Below, in pieces: positions 36,581 to 51,097 of a stretch of 64,000 nucleotides of DNA. Location: assembly GCA_037783415.1 (NCBI GenBank), contig JAZGTN010000042.1, positions 3,940,269-4,004,268 on the forward strand. Reading direction: 5' to 3'. The DNA is from Leptasterias polaris (lineage: Eukaryota; Echinodermata; Asteroidea; Forcipulatida; Asteriidae). Within the stretch, counting starts at the first letter, position 1, and each line of letters opens with the position of its first letter. The position numbers were made by a program, and so were the translations under genes. The notes under the pieces are model-generated. The model ran no database searches and was not told the origin of the DNA. It worked only from the letters and a program-made list of their open reading frames with translations.

Positions 36581-39500
36581 GAATGCGCTGAGATTAATTC
36601 TTTACTAAGAAACATGGGTGTACTGAACAAACTGGTTGATTCTGAGCGTGATCGGAGACGAAAAAAATTCAAACCCCTCAGAATGCGCTGAGATTAATTC
36701 TTTACTATGAAACATGGGTGTACTGAACAAACTGGTTGATTCTGAGCGTATTCTGAGACGAAAAAAATTCAAACCCCTCAAAACGCGCTGAGATTAATTC
36801 TTTACTAAGAAACATGGGTGTACTGAACAAACTGGTTGATTCTGAGCGTGATCGGAGACAAAAAAATTTCAAACCCCTCAGAATGCGCTGAGATTAATTC
36901 TTTACTAAGAAACATGGGTGTACTGAACAAACTGGTTGATTCTGAGCGTATTCTGAGACGAAAAAAATTCAAACCCCTCAAAACACGCTGAGATGAATTT
37001 TTTAATAAGAAACATGGGTGTTGTGAACAAACTGGTTCATTCTGAGCGTATTCTGAGACGAAAAAAATTCAAACCCCTCAAAATGCGCTGAGATTAATTC
37101 TTTAATAAGAAACAAGGGTGTTCTGAACAAACTGGTTGATTCTGAGCGTGATCGGAGACGAAAAAAATTCAAACCCCTCAAAACGCGCTGAGATTAATTC
37201 TTTACTAAGAAACAAGGGTGTTCTGAACAAACTGGTTGATTCTGAGCGTGATCGGAGACGAAAAAAATTCAAACCCCTCAAAACGCGCTGAGATTAATTC
37301 TTTACTAAGAAACAAGGTTGTTCTGAACAAACTGGTTGATTCTGAGCGTGATCGGAGACGAAAAAAATTCAAACCCCTCAAAACGCGCTGAGATTAATTC
37401 TTTACTAAGAAACAAGGGTGTTCTGAACAAACTGGTTGATTCTGAGCGTGATCGGAGACGAAAAAAATTCAAACCCCTCAAAACGCGCTGAGATTAATTC
37501 TTTACTAAGAAACAAGGGTGTTCTGAACAAACTGGTTGATTCTGAGCGTGATCGGAGACGAAAAAAATTCAAACCCCTCAAAACGCGCTGAGATTAATTC
37601 TTTACTAAGAAACAAGGTTGTTCTGAACAAACTGGTTGATTCTGAGCGTGATCGGAGACGAAAAAAATTCAAACCCCTCAAAACGCGCTGAGATGAATTT
37701 TTTAATAAGAAACAAGAGTGTTGTGAACAAACTGGTTCATTCTGAGCGTGATCGGAAACGAAAATAATTCAAACCCCTCAAAACGCGCTGAGATTAATTC
37801 TTTACTAAGAAACAAGGGTGTTCTGAACAAACTGGTTGATTCTGAGCGTGATCGGAGACGAAAAAAATTCAAACCCCTCAAAACGCGCTGAGATTAATTC
37901 TTTACTAAGAAACAAGGGTGTTCTGAACAAACTGGTTGATTCTGAGCGTGATCGGAGACGAAAAAAATTCAAACCCCTCAAAACGCGCTGAGATTAATTC
38001 TTTACTAAGAAACAAGGTTGTTCTGAACAAACTGGTTGATTCTGAGCGTGATCGGAGACGAAAAAAATTCAAACCCCTCAAAACGCGCTGAGATTAATTC
38101 TTTACTAAGAAACAAGGTTGTTCTGAACAAACTGGTTGATTCTGAGCGTGATCGGAGACGAAAAAAATTCAAACCCCTCAAAATTCGCTGAGATTAATTC
38201 TTTACTAAGAAACAAGGTTGTTCTGAACAAACTGGTTGATTCTGAGCGTGATCGGAGACGAAAAAAATTCAAACTCCTCAAAACGCGCTGAGATTAATTC
38301 TTTACTAAGAAACAAGGGTGTTCTGAACAAACTGGTTGATTCTGAGCGTGATCGGAGACGAAAAAAATTCAAACCCCTCAAAACGCGCTGAGATTAATTC
38401 TTTACTATGAAACAAGGTTGTTCTGAACAAACTGGTTGATTCTGAGCGTGATCGGAGACGAAAAAAATTCAAACCCCTCAAAACGCGCTGAGATTAATTC
38501 TTTACTAAGAAACAAGGCTTTTCTGAACAAACTGGTTGATTCTGAGCGTGATCGGAGACGAAAAAAATTCAAACCCCTCAAAACGCGCTGAGATTAATTC
38601 TTTACTAAGAAACAAGGGTATTCTGAACAAACTGGTTGATTCTGAGCGTGATCGGAGACGAAAAAAATTCAAACCCCTCAAAACGCGCTGAGATTAATTC
38701 TTTACTAAGAAACAAGGTTGTTCTGAACAAACAGGTTGATTCTGAGCGTGATCGGAGACGAAAAAAATTCAAACCCCTCAAAACGCGCTGAGATTAATTC
38801 TTTACTAAGAAACAAGGGTGTTCTGAACAAACTGGTTGATTCTGAGCGTGATCGGAGACGAAAAAAATTCAAACCCCTCAAAACGCGCTGAGATTAATTC
38901 TTTACTAAGAAACAAGGTTGTTCTGAACAAACTGGTTGATTCTGAGCGTGATCGGAGACGAAAAAAATTCAAACCCCTCAAAACGCGCTGAGATTAATTC
39001 TTTACTAAGAAACAAGGTTGTTCTGAACAAACTGGTTGATTCTGAGCGTGATCGGAGACGAAAAAAATTCAAACCCCTCAAAACGCGCTGAGATTAATTC
39101 TTTACTAAGAAACAAGGCTTTTCTGAACAAACTGGTTGATTCTGAGCGTGATCGGAGACGAAAAAAATTCAAACCCCTCAAAACGCGCTGAGATTAATTC
39201 TTTACTAAGAAACAAGGGTATTCTGAACAAACTGGTTGATTCTGAGCGTGATCGGAGACGAAAAAAATTCAAACCCCTCAAAACGCGCTGAGATTAATTC
39301 TTTACTAAGAAACAAGGTTGTTCTGAACAAACAGGTTGATTCTGAGCGTGATCGGAGACGAAAAAAATTCAAACCCCTCAAAACGCGCTGAGATTAATTC
39401 TTTACTAAGAAACAAGGGTGTTCTGAACAAACTGGTTGATTCTGAGCGTGATCGGAGACGAAAAAAATTCAAACCCCTCAAAACGCGCTGAGATTAATTC

Positions 39501-40580
39501 TTTACTAAGAAACAAGGTTGTTCTGAACAAACTGGTTGATTCTGAGCGTGATCGGAGACGAAAAAAGTTCAAACCCCTCAAAACGCGCTGAGATTAATTC
39601 TTTATTAAGAAACAAGGGTGTTGTGAACAAACTGGTTCATTCTGAGCGTATTCTGAGACGAAAAAAATTCAAACCCCTCAGAATGCGCTGAGATTAATTC
39701 TTTACTAAGAAACATGGGTGTACTGAACAAACTGGTTGATTCTGAGCGTGATCGGAGACGAAAAAAATTCAAACCCCTCAGAATGCGCTGAGATTAATTC
39801 TTTACTAAGAAACATGGGTGTACTGAACAAACTGGTTGATTCTGAGCGTATTCTGAGACGAAAAAAATTCAAACCCCTCAAAACGCGCTGAGATTAATTC
39901 TTTACTAAGAAACATGGGTGTACTGAACAAACTGGTTGATTCTGAGCGTGATCGGAGACGAAAAAAATTCAAACCCCTCAGAATGCGCTGAGATTAATTC
40001 TTTACTATGAAACATGGGTGTACTGAACAAACTGGTTGATTCTGAGCGTGATCGGAGACGAAAAAAATTCAAACCCCTCAGAATGCGCTGAGATTAATTC
40101 TTTACTAAGAAACATGGGTGTACTGAACAAACTGGTTGATTCTGAGCGTATTCTGAGACGAAAAAAATTCAAACCCCTCAAAACGCGCTGAGATTAATTC
40201 TTTACTAAGAAACATGGGTGTACTGAACAAACTGGTTGATTCTGAGCGTGATCGGAGACGAAAAAAATTCAAACCCCTCAGAATGCGCTGAGATTAATTC
40301 TTTACTAAGAAACATGGGTGTACTGAACAAACTGGTTGATTCTGAGCGTATTCTGAGACGAAAAAAATTCAAACCCCTCAAAACGCGCTGAGATTAATTC
40401 TTTACTAAGAAACATGGGTGTACTGAACAAACTGGTTGATTCTGAGCGTGATCGGAGACGAAAAAAATTCAAACCCCTCAGAATGCGCTGAGATTAATTC
40501 TTTACTATGAAACATGGGTGTACTGAACAAACTGGTTGATTCTGAGCGTGATCGGAGACGAAAAAAATTCAAACCCCTCA
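36581..40580 (+). repeat. Super-repeat copy of the 1.6-5.6 kb segment
   Basis: This has the same monomer order and private markers as 1,583-5,582, shifted by 34,998 bp: Z with caagag at 37,699, caaaattcgc at 38,099, tcaaactcct at 38,199, and the aaaaaagt monomer at 39,499 followed by W at 39,599. It is entirely satellite. Confidence 0.85.
38409..39608 (+). repeat. 600-bp tandem duplication, super-repeat copy
   Basis: The counterpart of 3,411-4,610. Caaggc monomers start at 38,499 and 39,099, and the aaacagg monomers at 38,699 and 39,299. The two halves match the first super-unit at every marker. Confidence 0.85.
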
Positions 40581-43498
40581 GAATGCGCTGAGATTAATTC
40601 TTTACTAAGAAACATGGGTGTACTGAACAAACTGGTTGATTCTGAGCGTATTCTGAGACGAAAAAAATTCAAACCCCTCAAAACGCGCTGAGATTAATTC
40701 TTTACTAAGAAACATGGGTGTACTGAACAAACTGGTTGATTCTGAGCGTGATCGGAGACGAAAAAAATTCAAACCCCTCAGAATGCGCTGAGATTAATTC
40801 TTTACTAAGAAACATGGGTGTACTGAACAAACTGGTTGATTCTGAGCGTGATCGGAGACGAAAAAAATTCAAACCCCTCAGAATGCGCTGAGATTAATTC
40901 TTTACTATGAAACATGGGTGTACTGAACAAACTGGTTGATTCTGAGCGTATTCTGAGACGAAAAAAATTCAAACCCCTCAAAACGCGCTGAGATTAATTC
41001 TTTACTAAGAAACATGGGTGTACTGAACAAACTGGTTGATTCTGAGCGTGATCGGAGACGAAAAAAATTCAAACCCCTCAGAATGCGCTGAGATTAATTC
41101 TTTACTATGAAACATGGGTGTACTGAACAAACTGGTTGATTCTGAGCGTATTCTGAGACGAAAAAAATTCAAACCCCTCAAAACGCGCTGAGATTAATTC
41201 TTTACTAAGAAACATGGGTGTACTGAACAAACTGGTTGATTCTGAGCGTGATCGGAGACGAAAAAAATTCAAACCCCTCAGAATGCGCTGAGATTAATTC
41301 TTTACTAAGAAACATGGGTGTACTGAACAAACTGGTTGATTCTGAGCGTGATCGGAGACGAAAAAAATTCAAACCCCTCAGAATGCGCTGAGATTAATTC
41401 TTTACTATGAAACATGGGTGTACTGAACAAACTGGTTGATTCTGAGCGTATTCTGAGACGAAAAAAATTCAAACCCCTCAAAACCCGCTGAGATTAATTC
41501 TTTACTAAGAAACATGGGTGTACTGAACAAACTGGTTGATTCTGAGCGTGATCGGAGACGAAAAAAATTCAAACCCCTCAGAATGCGCTGAGATTAATTC
41601 TTTACTATGAAACATGGGTGTACTGAACAAACTGGTTGATTCTGAGCGTATTCTGAGACGAAAAAAATTCAAACCCCTCAAAACGCGCTGAGATTAATTC
41701 TTTACTAAGAAACATGGGTGTACTGAACAAACTGGTTGATTCTGAGCGTGATCGGAGACGAAAAAAATTCAAACCCCTCAGAATGCGCTGAGATTAATTC
41801 TTTACTAAGAAACAAGGTTGTTCTGAACAAACAGGTTGATTCTGAGCGTGATCGGAGACTAAAAAAATTCAAACCCCTCAAAACGCGCTGAGATTAATTC
41901 TTTACTAAGAAACAAGGTTGTTCTGAACAAACTGGTTGATTCTGAGCGTGATCGGAGACGAAAAAAATTCAAACCCCTCAAAACGCGCTGAGATTAATTC
42001 TTTACTAAGAAACAAGGGTGTTCTGAACAAACTGGTTGATTCTGAGCGTGATCGGAGACGAAAAAAATTCAAACCCCTCAAAACGCGCTGAGATTAATTC
42101 TTTACTAAGAAACAAGGTTGTTCTGAACAAACTGGTTGATTCTGAGCGTGATCGGAGACGAAAAAAGTTCAAACCCCTCAAAACGCGCTGAGATTAATTC
42201 TTTATTAAGAAACAAGGGTGTTGTGAACAAACTGGTTCATTCTGAGCGTATTCTGAGACGAAAAAAATTCAAACCCCTCAGAATGCGCTGAGATTAATTC
42301 TTTACTAAGAAACATGGGTGTACTGAACAAACTGGTTGATTCTGAGCGTGATCGGAGACGAAACAAATTCAAACCCCTCAGAATGCGCTGAGATTAATTC
42401 TTTACTAAGAAACATGGGTGTACTGAACAAACTGGTTGATTCTGAGCGTATTCTGAGACGAAAAAAATTCAAACCCCTCAAAACGCGCTGAGATTAATTC
42501 TTTACTAAGAAACATGGGTGTACTGAACAAACTGGTTGATTCTGAGCGTGATCGGAGACGAAAAAAATTCAAACCCCTCAGAATGCGCTGAGATTAATTC
42601 TTTACTAAGAAACATGGGTGTACTGAACAAACTGGTTGATTCTGAGCGTATTCTGAGACGAAAAAAATTCAAACCCCTCAAAACGCGCTGAGATTAATTC
42701 TTTACTAAGAAACATGGGTGTACTGAACAAACTGGTTGATTCTGAGCGTGATCGGAGACGAAAAAAATTCAAACCCCTCAGAATGCGCTGAGATTAATTC
42801 TTTACTAAGAAACATGGGTGTACTGAACAAACTGGTTGATTCTGAGCGTGATCGGAGACGAAAAAAATTCAAACCCCTCAGAATGCGCTGAGATTAATTC
42901 TTTACTATGAAACATGGGTGTACTGAACAAACTGGTTGATTCTGAGCGTATTCTGAGACGAAAAAAATTCAAACCCCTCAAAACGCGCTGAGATTAATTC
43001 TTTACTAAGAAACATGGGTGTACTGAACAAACTGGTTGATTCTGAGCGTGATCGGAGACGAAAAAAATTCAAACCCCTCAGAATGCGCTGAGATTAATTC
43101 TTTACTATGAAACATGGGTGTACTGAACAAACTGGTTGATTCTGAGCGTATTCTGAGACGAAAAAAATTCAAACCCCTCAAAACGCGCTGAGATTAATTC
43201 TTTACTAAGAAACATGGGTGTACTGAACAAACTGGTTGATTCTGAGCGTGATCGGAGACGAAAAAAATTCAAACCCCTCAGAATGCGCTGAGATTAATTC
43301 TTTACTAAGAAACAAGGTTGTTCTGAACAAACAGGTTGATTCTGAGCGTGATCGGAGACTAAAAAAATTCAAACCCCTCAAAACGCGCTGAGATTAATTC
43401 TTTACTAAGAAACAAGGTTGTTCTGAACAAACTGGTTGATTCTGAGCGTGATCGGAGACGAAAAAAATTCAAACCCCTCAAAACGCGCTGAGATTAAT

Positions 43499-44997
43499 TC
43501 TTTATTAAGAAACAAGGGTGTTGTGAACAAACTGGTTCATTCTGAGCGTATTCTGAGACGAAAAAAATTCAAACCCCTCAAAACGCGCTGAGATTAATTC
43601 TTTACTAAGAAACAAGGGTTTTCTGAACAAACTGGTTGATTCTGAGCGTGATCGGAGACGAAAAAAATTCAAACCCCTCAAAACGCGCTGAGATTAATTC
43701 TTTACTAAGAAACAAGGGTGTTCTGAACAAACTGGTTGATTCTGAGCGTATTCTGAGACGAAAAAAATTCAAACCCCTCTTAATGCGCTGAGATTAATTC
43801 TTTACTAACAAACATGGGTGTACTGAACAAACTGGTTGATTCTGAGCGTGATCGGAGACGAAAAAAATTCAAACCCCTCAAAACGCGCTGAGATTAATTC
43901 TTTACTAAGAAACAAGGTTGTTCTGAACAAACTGGTTGATTCTGAGCGTGATCGGAGACGAAAAAAATTCAAACCCCTCAAAACGCGCTGAGATTAATTC
44001 TTTACTAAGAAACAAGGGTGTTCTGAACAAACTGGTTGATTCTGAGCGTGATCGGAGACGAAAAAAATTCAAACCCCTCAAAACGCGCTGAGATTAATTC
44101 TTTACTAAGAAACAAGGGTGTTCTGAACAAACTGGTTGATTCTGAGCGTGATCGGAGACGAAAAAAATTCAAACCCCTCAAAACGCGCTGAGATTAATTC
44201 TTTACTAAGAAACAAGGTTGTTCTGAACAAACTGGTTGATTCTGAGCGTGATCGGAGACGAAAAAAATTCAAACCCCTCAAAACGCGCTGAGATTAATTC
44301 TTTACTAAGAAACAAGGGTGTTCTGAACAAACTGGTTGATTCTGAGCGTGATCGGAGACGAAAAAAATTCAAACCCCTCAAAACGCGCTGAGATTAATTC
44401 TTTACTAAGAAACAAGGTTGTTCTGAACAAACTGGTTGATTCTGAGCGTGATCGGAGACGAAAAAAATTCAAACCCCTCAAAACGCGCTGAGATTAATTC
44501 TTTACTAAGAAACAAGGGTGTCTGAACAAACTGGTTGATTCTGAGCGTGATCGGAGACGAAAAAAATTCAAACCCCTCAAAACGCGCTGAGATTAATTCT
44601 TTACTAAGAAACAAGGTTGTTCTGAACAAACTGGTTGATTCTGAGCGTGATCGGAGACGAAAAAAATTCAAACCCCTCAAAACGCGCTGAGATTAATTCT
44701 TTACTAAGAAACAAGGGTGTTCTGAACAAACTGGTTGATTCTGAGCGTGATCGGAGACGAAAAAAATTCAAACCCCTCAAAACGCGCTGAGATTAATTCT
44801 TTACTAAGAAACAAGGTTGTTCTGAACAAACTGGTTGATTCTGAGCGTGATCGGAGACGAAAAAAATTCAAACCCCTCAAAACGCGCTGAGATTAATTCT
44901 TTACTAAGAAACAAGGTTGTTCTGAACAAACTGGTTGATTCTGAGCGTGATCGGAGACGAAAAAAATTCAAACCCCTCAGAATGCGCTGAGATTAAT
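43499..44997 (+). repeat. Divergent 1.5-kb block, copy 3
   Basis: Same marker order, with cttaatgcgc in the monomer at 43,699, the 99-bp monomer at 44,499 and the T/agaatg chimera at 44,898. Confidence 0.8.
44499..44597 (+). repeat. 99-bp monomer with 1-bp deletion (copy 3)
   Basis: The same single-base loss, 34,998 bp after the first. Confidence 0.95.
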
Positions 44998-45848
44998 TCT
45001 TTACTAAGAAACATGGGTGTACTGAACAAACTGGTTGATTCTGAGCGTATTCTGAGACGAAAAAAATTCAAACCCCTCAAAACGCGCTGAGATTAATTCT
45101 TTACTAAGAAATATGGGTGTACTGAACAAACTGGTTGATTCTGAGCGTGATCGGAGACGAAAAAAATTCAAACCCCTCAGAATGCGCTGAGATTAATTCT
45201 TTACTAAGAAACATGGGTGTACTGAACAAACTGGTTGATTCTGAGCGTGATCGGAGACGAAAAAAATTCAAACCCCTCAGAATGCGCTGAGATTAATTCT
45301 TTACTATGAAACATGGGTGTACTGAACAAACTGGTTGATTCTGAGCGTATTCTGAGACGAAAAAAATTCAAACCCCTCAAAACGCGCTGAGATTAATTCT
45401 TTACTAAGAAACATGGGTGTACTGAACAAACTGGTTGATTCTGAGCGTGATCGGAGACGAAAAAAATTCAAACCCCTCAGAATGCGCTGAGATTAATTCT
45501 TTACTAAGAAACATGGGTGTACTGAACAAACTGGTTGATTCTGAGCGTATTCTGAGACGAAAAAAATTCAAACCCCTCAAAACACGCTGAGATGAATTTT
45601 TTAATAAGAAACATGGGTGTTGTGAACAAACTGGTTCATTCTGAGCGTATTCTGAGACGAAAAAAATTCAAACCCCTCAAAATGCGCTGAGATTAATTCT
45701 TTAATAAGAAACAAGGGTGTTCTGAACAAACTGGTTGATTCTGAGCGTGATCGGAGACGAAAAAAATTCAAACCCCTCAAAACGCGCTGAGACTAATTCT
45801 TTACTAAGAAACAAGGGTGTTCTGAACAAACTGGTTGATTCTGAGCGT

Positions 45849-47248
45849 GATCGGAGACGAAAAAAATTCAAACCCCTCAAAACGCGCTGAGATTAATTCT
45901 TTACTAAGAAACAAGGTTGTTCTGAACAAACTGGTTGATTCTGAGCGTGATCGGAGACGAAAAAAATTCAAACCCCTCAAAACGCGCTGAGATTAATTCT
46001 TTACTAAGAAACAAGGGTGTTCTGAACAAACTGGTTGATTCTGAGCGTGATCGGAGACGAAAAAAATTCAAACCCCTCAAAACGCGCTGAGATTAATTCT
46101 TTACTAAGAAACATGGGTGTACTGAACAAACTGGTTGATTCTGAGCGTGATCGGAGACGAAAAAAATTCAAACCCCTCAGAATGCGCTGAGATTAATTCT
46201 TTACTAAGAAACATGGGTGTACTGAACAAACTGGTTGATTCTGAGCGTGATCGGAGACGAAAAAAATTCAAACCCCTCAGAATGCGCTGAGATTAATTCT
46301 TTACTATGAAACATGGGTGTACTGAACAAACTGGTTGATTCTGAGCGTATTCTGACACGAAAAAAATTCAAACCCCTCAAAACGCGCTGAGATTAATTCT
46401 TTACTAAGAAACATGGGTGTACTGAACAAACTGGTTGATTCTGAGCGTGATCGGAGACGAAAAAATTTCAAACCCCTCAGAATGCGCTGAGATTAATTCT
46501 TTACTAAGAAACATGGGTGTACTGAACAAACTGGTTGATTCTGAGCGTGATCGGAGACGAAAAAAATTCAAACCCCTCAAAACGCGCTGAGATTAATTCT
46601 TTACTAAGAAACAAGGTTGTTCTGAACAAACTGGTTGATTCTGAGCGTGATCGGAGACGAAAAAAATTCAAACCCCTCAAAACGCGCTGAGATTAATTCT
46701 TTACTAAGAAACAAGGGTGTTCTGAACAAACTGGTTGATTCTGAGCGTGATCGGAGACGAAAAAAATTCAAACCCCTCAAAACGCGCTGAGATTAATTCT
46801 TTACTAAGAAACATGGGTGTACTGAACAAACTGGTTGATTCTGAGCGTGATCGGAGACGAAAAAAATTCAAACCCCTCAGAATGCGCTGAGATTAATTCT
46901 TTACTAAGAAACATGGGTGTACTGAACAAACTGGTTGATTCTGAGCGTGATCGGAGACGAAAAAAATTCAAACCCCTCAGAATGCGCTGAGATTAATTCT
47001 TTACTATGAAACATGGGTGTACTGAACAAACTGGTTGATTCTGAGCGTATTCTGAGACGAAAAAAATTCAAACCCCTCAAAACGCGCTGAGATTAATTCT
47101 TTACTAAGAAACATGGGTGTACTGAACAAACTGGTTGATTCTGAGCGTGATCGGAGACGAAAAAATTTCAAACCCCTCAGAATGCGCTGAGATTAATTCT
47201 TTACTAAGAAACATGGGTGTACTGAACAAACTGGTTGATTCTGAGCGT
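45849..47248 (+). repeat. 700-bp tandem duplication (block A copy 3)
   Basis: Same structure in super-unit 2, chimera at 46,498 and gacac monomer at 46,298. Confidence 0.85.
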
Positions 47249-48097
47249 ATTCTGAGACGAAAAAAATTCAAACCCCTCAAAACACGCTGAGATGAATTTT
47301 TTAATAAGAAACATGGGTGTTGTGAACAAACTGGTTCATTCTGAGCGTATTCTGAGACGAAAAAAATTCAAACCCCTCAAAATGCGCTGAGATTAATTCT
47401 TTAATAAGAAACAAGGGTGTTCTGAACAAACTGGTTGATTCTGAGCGTGATCGGAGACGAAAAAAATTCAAACCCCTCAAAACGCGCTGAGATTAATTCT
47501 TTACTAAGAAACAAGGGTGTTCTGAACAAACTGGTTGATTCTGAGCGTGATCGGAGACGAAAAAAATTCAAACCCCTCAAAACGCGCTGAGATTAATTCT
47601 TTACTAAGAAACAAGGGTGTTCTGAACAAACTGGTTGATTCTGAGCGTGATCGGAGACGAAAAAAATTCAAACCCCTCAAAACGCGCTGAGATTAATTCT
47701 TTACTAAGAAACAAGGGTGTTCTGAACAAACTGGTTGATTCTGAGCGTGATCGGAGACGAAAAAAATTCAAACCCCTCAAAACGCGCTGAGATTAATTCT
47801 TTACTAAGAAACAAGGGTGTTCTGAACAAACTGGTTGATTCTGAGCGTGATCGGAGACGAAAAAAATTCAAACCCCTCAAAACGCGCTGAGATTAATTCT
47901 TTACTAAGAAACAAGGTTGTTCTGAACAAACTGGTTGATTCTGAGCGTGATCGGAGACGAAAAAAATTCAAACCCCTCAAAACGCGCTGAGATGAATTTT
48001 TTAATAAGAAACAAGGGTGTTGTGAACAAACTGGTTCATTCTGAGCGTGATCGGAAACGAAAATAATTCAAACCCCTCAAAACGCGCTGAGATTAAT

Positions 48098-48197
48098 TCT
48101 TTACTAAGAAACAAGGGTGTTCTGAACAAACTGGTTGATTCTGAGCGTGATCGGAGACGAAAAAAATTCAAACCCCTCAGAATGCGCTGAGATTAAT
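48098..48197 (+). repeat. Junction monomer between block A copies, super-unit 2
   Basis: A G/agaatg chimera identical in type to 13,100-13,199; g is at 48,180. This combination occurs only at these two seams. Confidence 0.85.
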
Positions 48198-51097
48198 TCT
48201 TTACTAAGAAACATGGGTGTACTGAACAAACTGGTTGATTCTGAGCGTATTCTGAGACGAAAAAAATTCAAACCCCTCAAAACGCGCTGAGATTAATTCT
48301 TTACTAAGAAACATGGGTGTACTGAACAAACTGGTTGATTCTGAGCGTGATCGGAGACGAAAAAAATTCAAACCCCTCAGAATGCGCTGAGATTAATTCT
48401 TTACTAAGAAACATGGGTGTACTGAACAAACTGGTTGATTCTGAGCGTGATCGGAGACGAAAAAAATTCAAACCCCTCAGAATGCGCTGAGATTAATTCT
48501 TTACTATGAAACATGGGTGTACTGAACAAACTGGTTGATTCTGAGCGTATTCTGAGACGAAAAAAATTCAAACCCCTCAAAACGCGCTGAGATTAATTCT
48601 TTACTAAGAAACATGGGTGTACTGAACAAACTGGTTGATTCTGAGCGTGATCGGAGACGAAAAAAATTCAAACCCCTCAGAATGCGCTGAGATTAATTCT
48701 TTACTATGAAACATGGGTGTACTGAACAAACTGGTTGATTCTGAGCGTATTCTGAGACGAAAAAAATTCAAACCCCTCAAAACGCGCTGAGATTAATTCT
48801 TTACTAAGAAACATGGGTGTACTGAACAAACTGGTTGATTCTGAGCGTGATCGGAGACGAAAAAAATTCAAACCCCTCAGAATGCGCTGAGATTAATTCT
48901 TTACTAAGAAACATGGGTGTACTGAACAAACTGGTTGATTCTGAGCGTGATCGGAGACGAAAAAAATTCAAACCCCTCAGAATGCGCTGAGATTAATTCT
49001 TTACTATGAAACATGGGTGTACTGAACAAACTGGTTGATTCTGAGCGTATTCTGAGACGAAAAAAATTCAAACCCCTCAAAACCCGCTGAGATTAATTCT
49101 TTACTAAGAAACATGGGTGTACTGAACAAACTGGTTGATTCTGAGCGTGATCGGAGACGAAAAAAATTCAAACCCCTCAGAATGCGCTGAGATTAATTCT
49201 TTACTATGAAACATGGGTGTACTGAACAAACTGGTTGATTCTGAGCGTATTCTGAGACGAAAAAAATTCAAACCCCTCAAAACGCGCTGAGATTAATTCT
49301 TTACTAAGAAACATGGGTGTACTGAACAAACTGGTTGATTCTGAGCGTGATCGGAGACGAAAAAAATTCAAACCCCTCAGAATGCGCTGAGATTAATTCT
49401 TTACTAAGAAACAAGGTTGTTCTGAACAAACAGGTTGATTCTGAGCGTGATCGGAGACTAAAAAAATTCAAACCCCTCAAAACGCGCTGAGATTAATTCT
49501 TTACTAAGAAACAAGGTTGTTCTGAACAAACTGGTTGATTCTGAGCGTGATCGGAGACGAAAAAAATTCAAACCCCTCAAAACGCGCTGAGATTAATTCT
49601 TTACTAAGAAACAAGGGTGTTCTGAACAAACTGGTTGATTCTGAGCGTGATCGGAGACGAAAAAAATTCAAACCCCTCAAAACGCGCTGAGATTAATTCT
49701 TTACTAAGAAACAAGGTTGTTCTGAACAAACTGGTTGATTCTGAGCGTGATCGGAGACGAAAAAAGTTCAAACCCCTCAAAACGCGCTGAGATTAATTCT
49801 TTATTAAGAAACAAGGGTGTTGTGAACAAACTGGTTCATTCTGAGCGTATTCTGAGACGAAAAAAATTCAAACCCCTCAGAATGCGCTGAGATTAATTCT
49901 TTACTAAGAAACATGGGTGTACTGAACAAACTGGTTGATTCTGAGCGTGATCGGAGACGAAACAAATTCAAACCCCTCAGAATGCGCTGAGATTAATTCT
50001 TTACTAAGAAACATGGGTGTACTGAACAAACTGGTTGATTCTGAGCGTATTCTGAGACGAAAAAAATTCAAACCCCTCAAAACGCGCTGAGATTAATTCT
50101 TTACTAAGAAACATGGGTGTACTGAACAAACTGGTTGATTCTGAGCGTGATCGGAGACGAAAAAAATTCAAACCCCTCAGAATGCGCTGAGATTAATTCT
50201 TTACTAAGAAACATGGGTGTACTGAACAAACTGGTTGATTCTGAGCGTATTCTGAGACGAAAAAAATTCAAACCCCTCAAAACGCGCTGAGATTAATTCT
50301 TTACTAAGAAACATGGGTGTACTGAACAAACTGGTTGATTCTGAGCGTGATCGGAGACGAAAAAAATTCAAACCCCTCAGAATGCGCTGAGATTAATTCT
50401 TTACTAAGAAACATGGGTGTACTGAACAAACTGGTTGATTCTGAGCGTGATCGGAGACGAAAAAAATTCAAACCCCTCAGAATGCGCTGAGATTAATTCT
50501 TTACTATGAAACATGGGTGTACTGAACAAACTGGTTGATTCTGAGCGTATTCTGAGACGAAAAAAATTCAAACCCCTCAAAACGCGCTGAGATTAATTCT
50601 TTACTAAGAAACATGGGTGTACTGAACAAACTGGTTGATTCTGAGCGTGATCGGAGACGAAAAAAATTCAAACCCCTCAGAATGCGCTGAGATTAATTCT
50701 TTACTATGAAACATGGGTGTACTGAACAAACTGGTTGATTCTGAGCGTATTCTGAGACGAAAAAAATTCAAACCCCTCAAAACGCGCTGAGATTAATTCT
50801 TTACTAAGAAACATGGGTGTACTGAACAAACTGGTTGATTCTGAGCGTGATCGGAGACGAAAAAAATTCAAACCCCTCAGAATGCGCTGAGATTAATTCT
50901 TTACTAAGAAACAAGGTTGTTCTGAACAAACAGGTTGATTCTGAGCGTGATCGGAGACTAAAAAAATTCAAACCCCTCAAAACGCGCTGAGATTAATTCT
51001 TTACTAAGAAACAAGGTTGTTCTGAACAAACTGGTTGATTCTGAGCGTGATCGGAGACGAAAAAAATTCAAACCCCTCAAAACGCGCTGAGATTAAT

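Larger units (their letters stand above)
40581..48179 (+). repeat. 7,599-bp block A, copy 3 (super-unit 2)
   Basis: The super-repeat counterpart of 5,583-13,181. Markers are caaaacccgc at 41,399, cgaaacaaat at 42,299, cttaatgcgc at 43,699, the 99-bp monomer at 44,499, gacac at 46,298 and Z at 47,998. Confidence 0.9.
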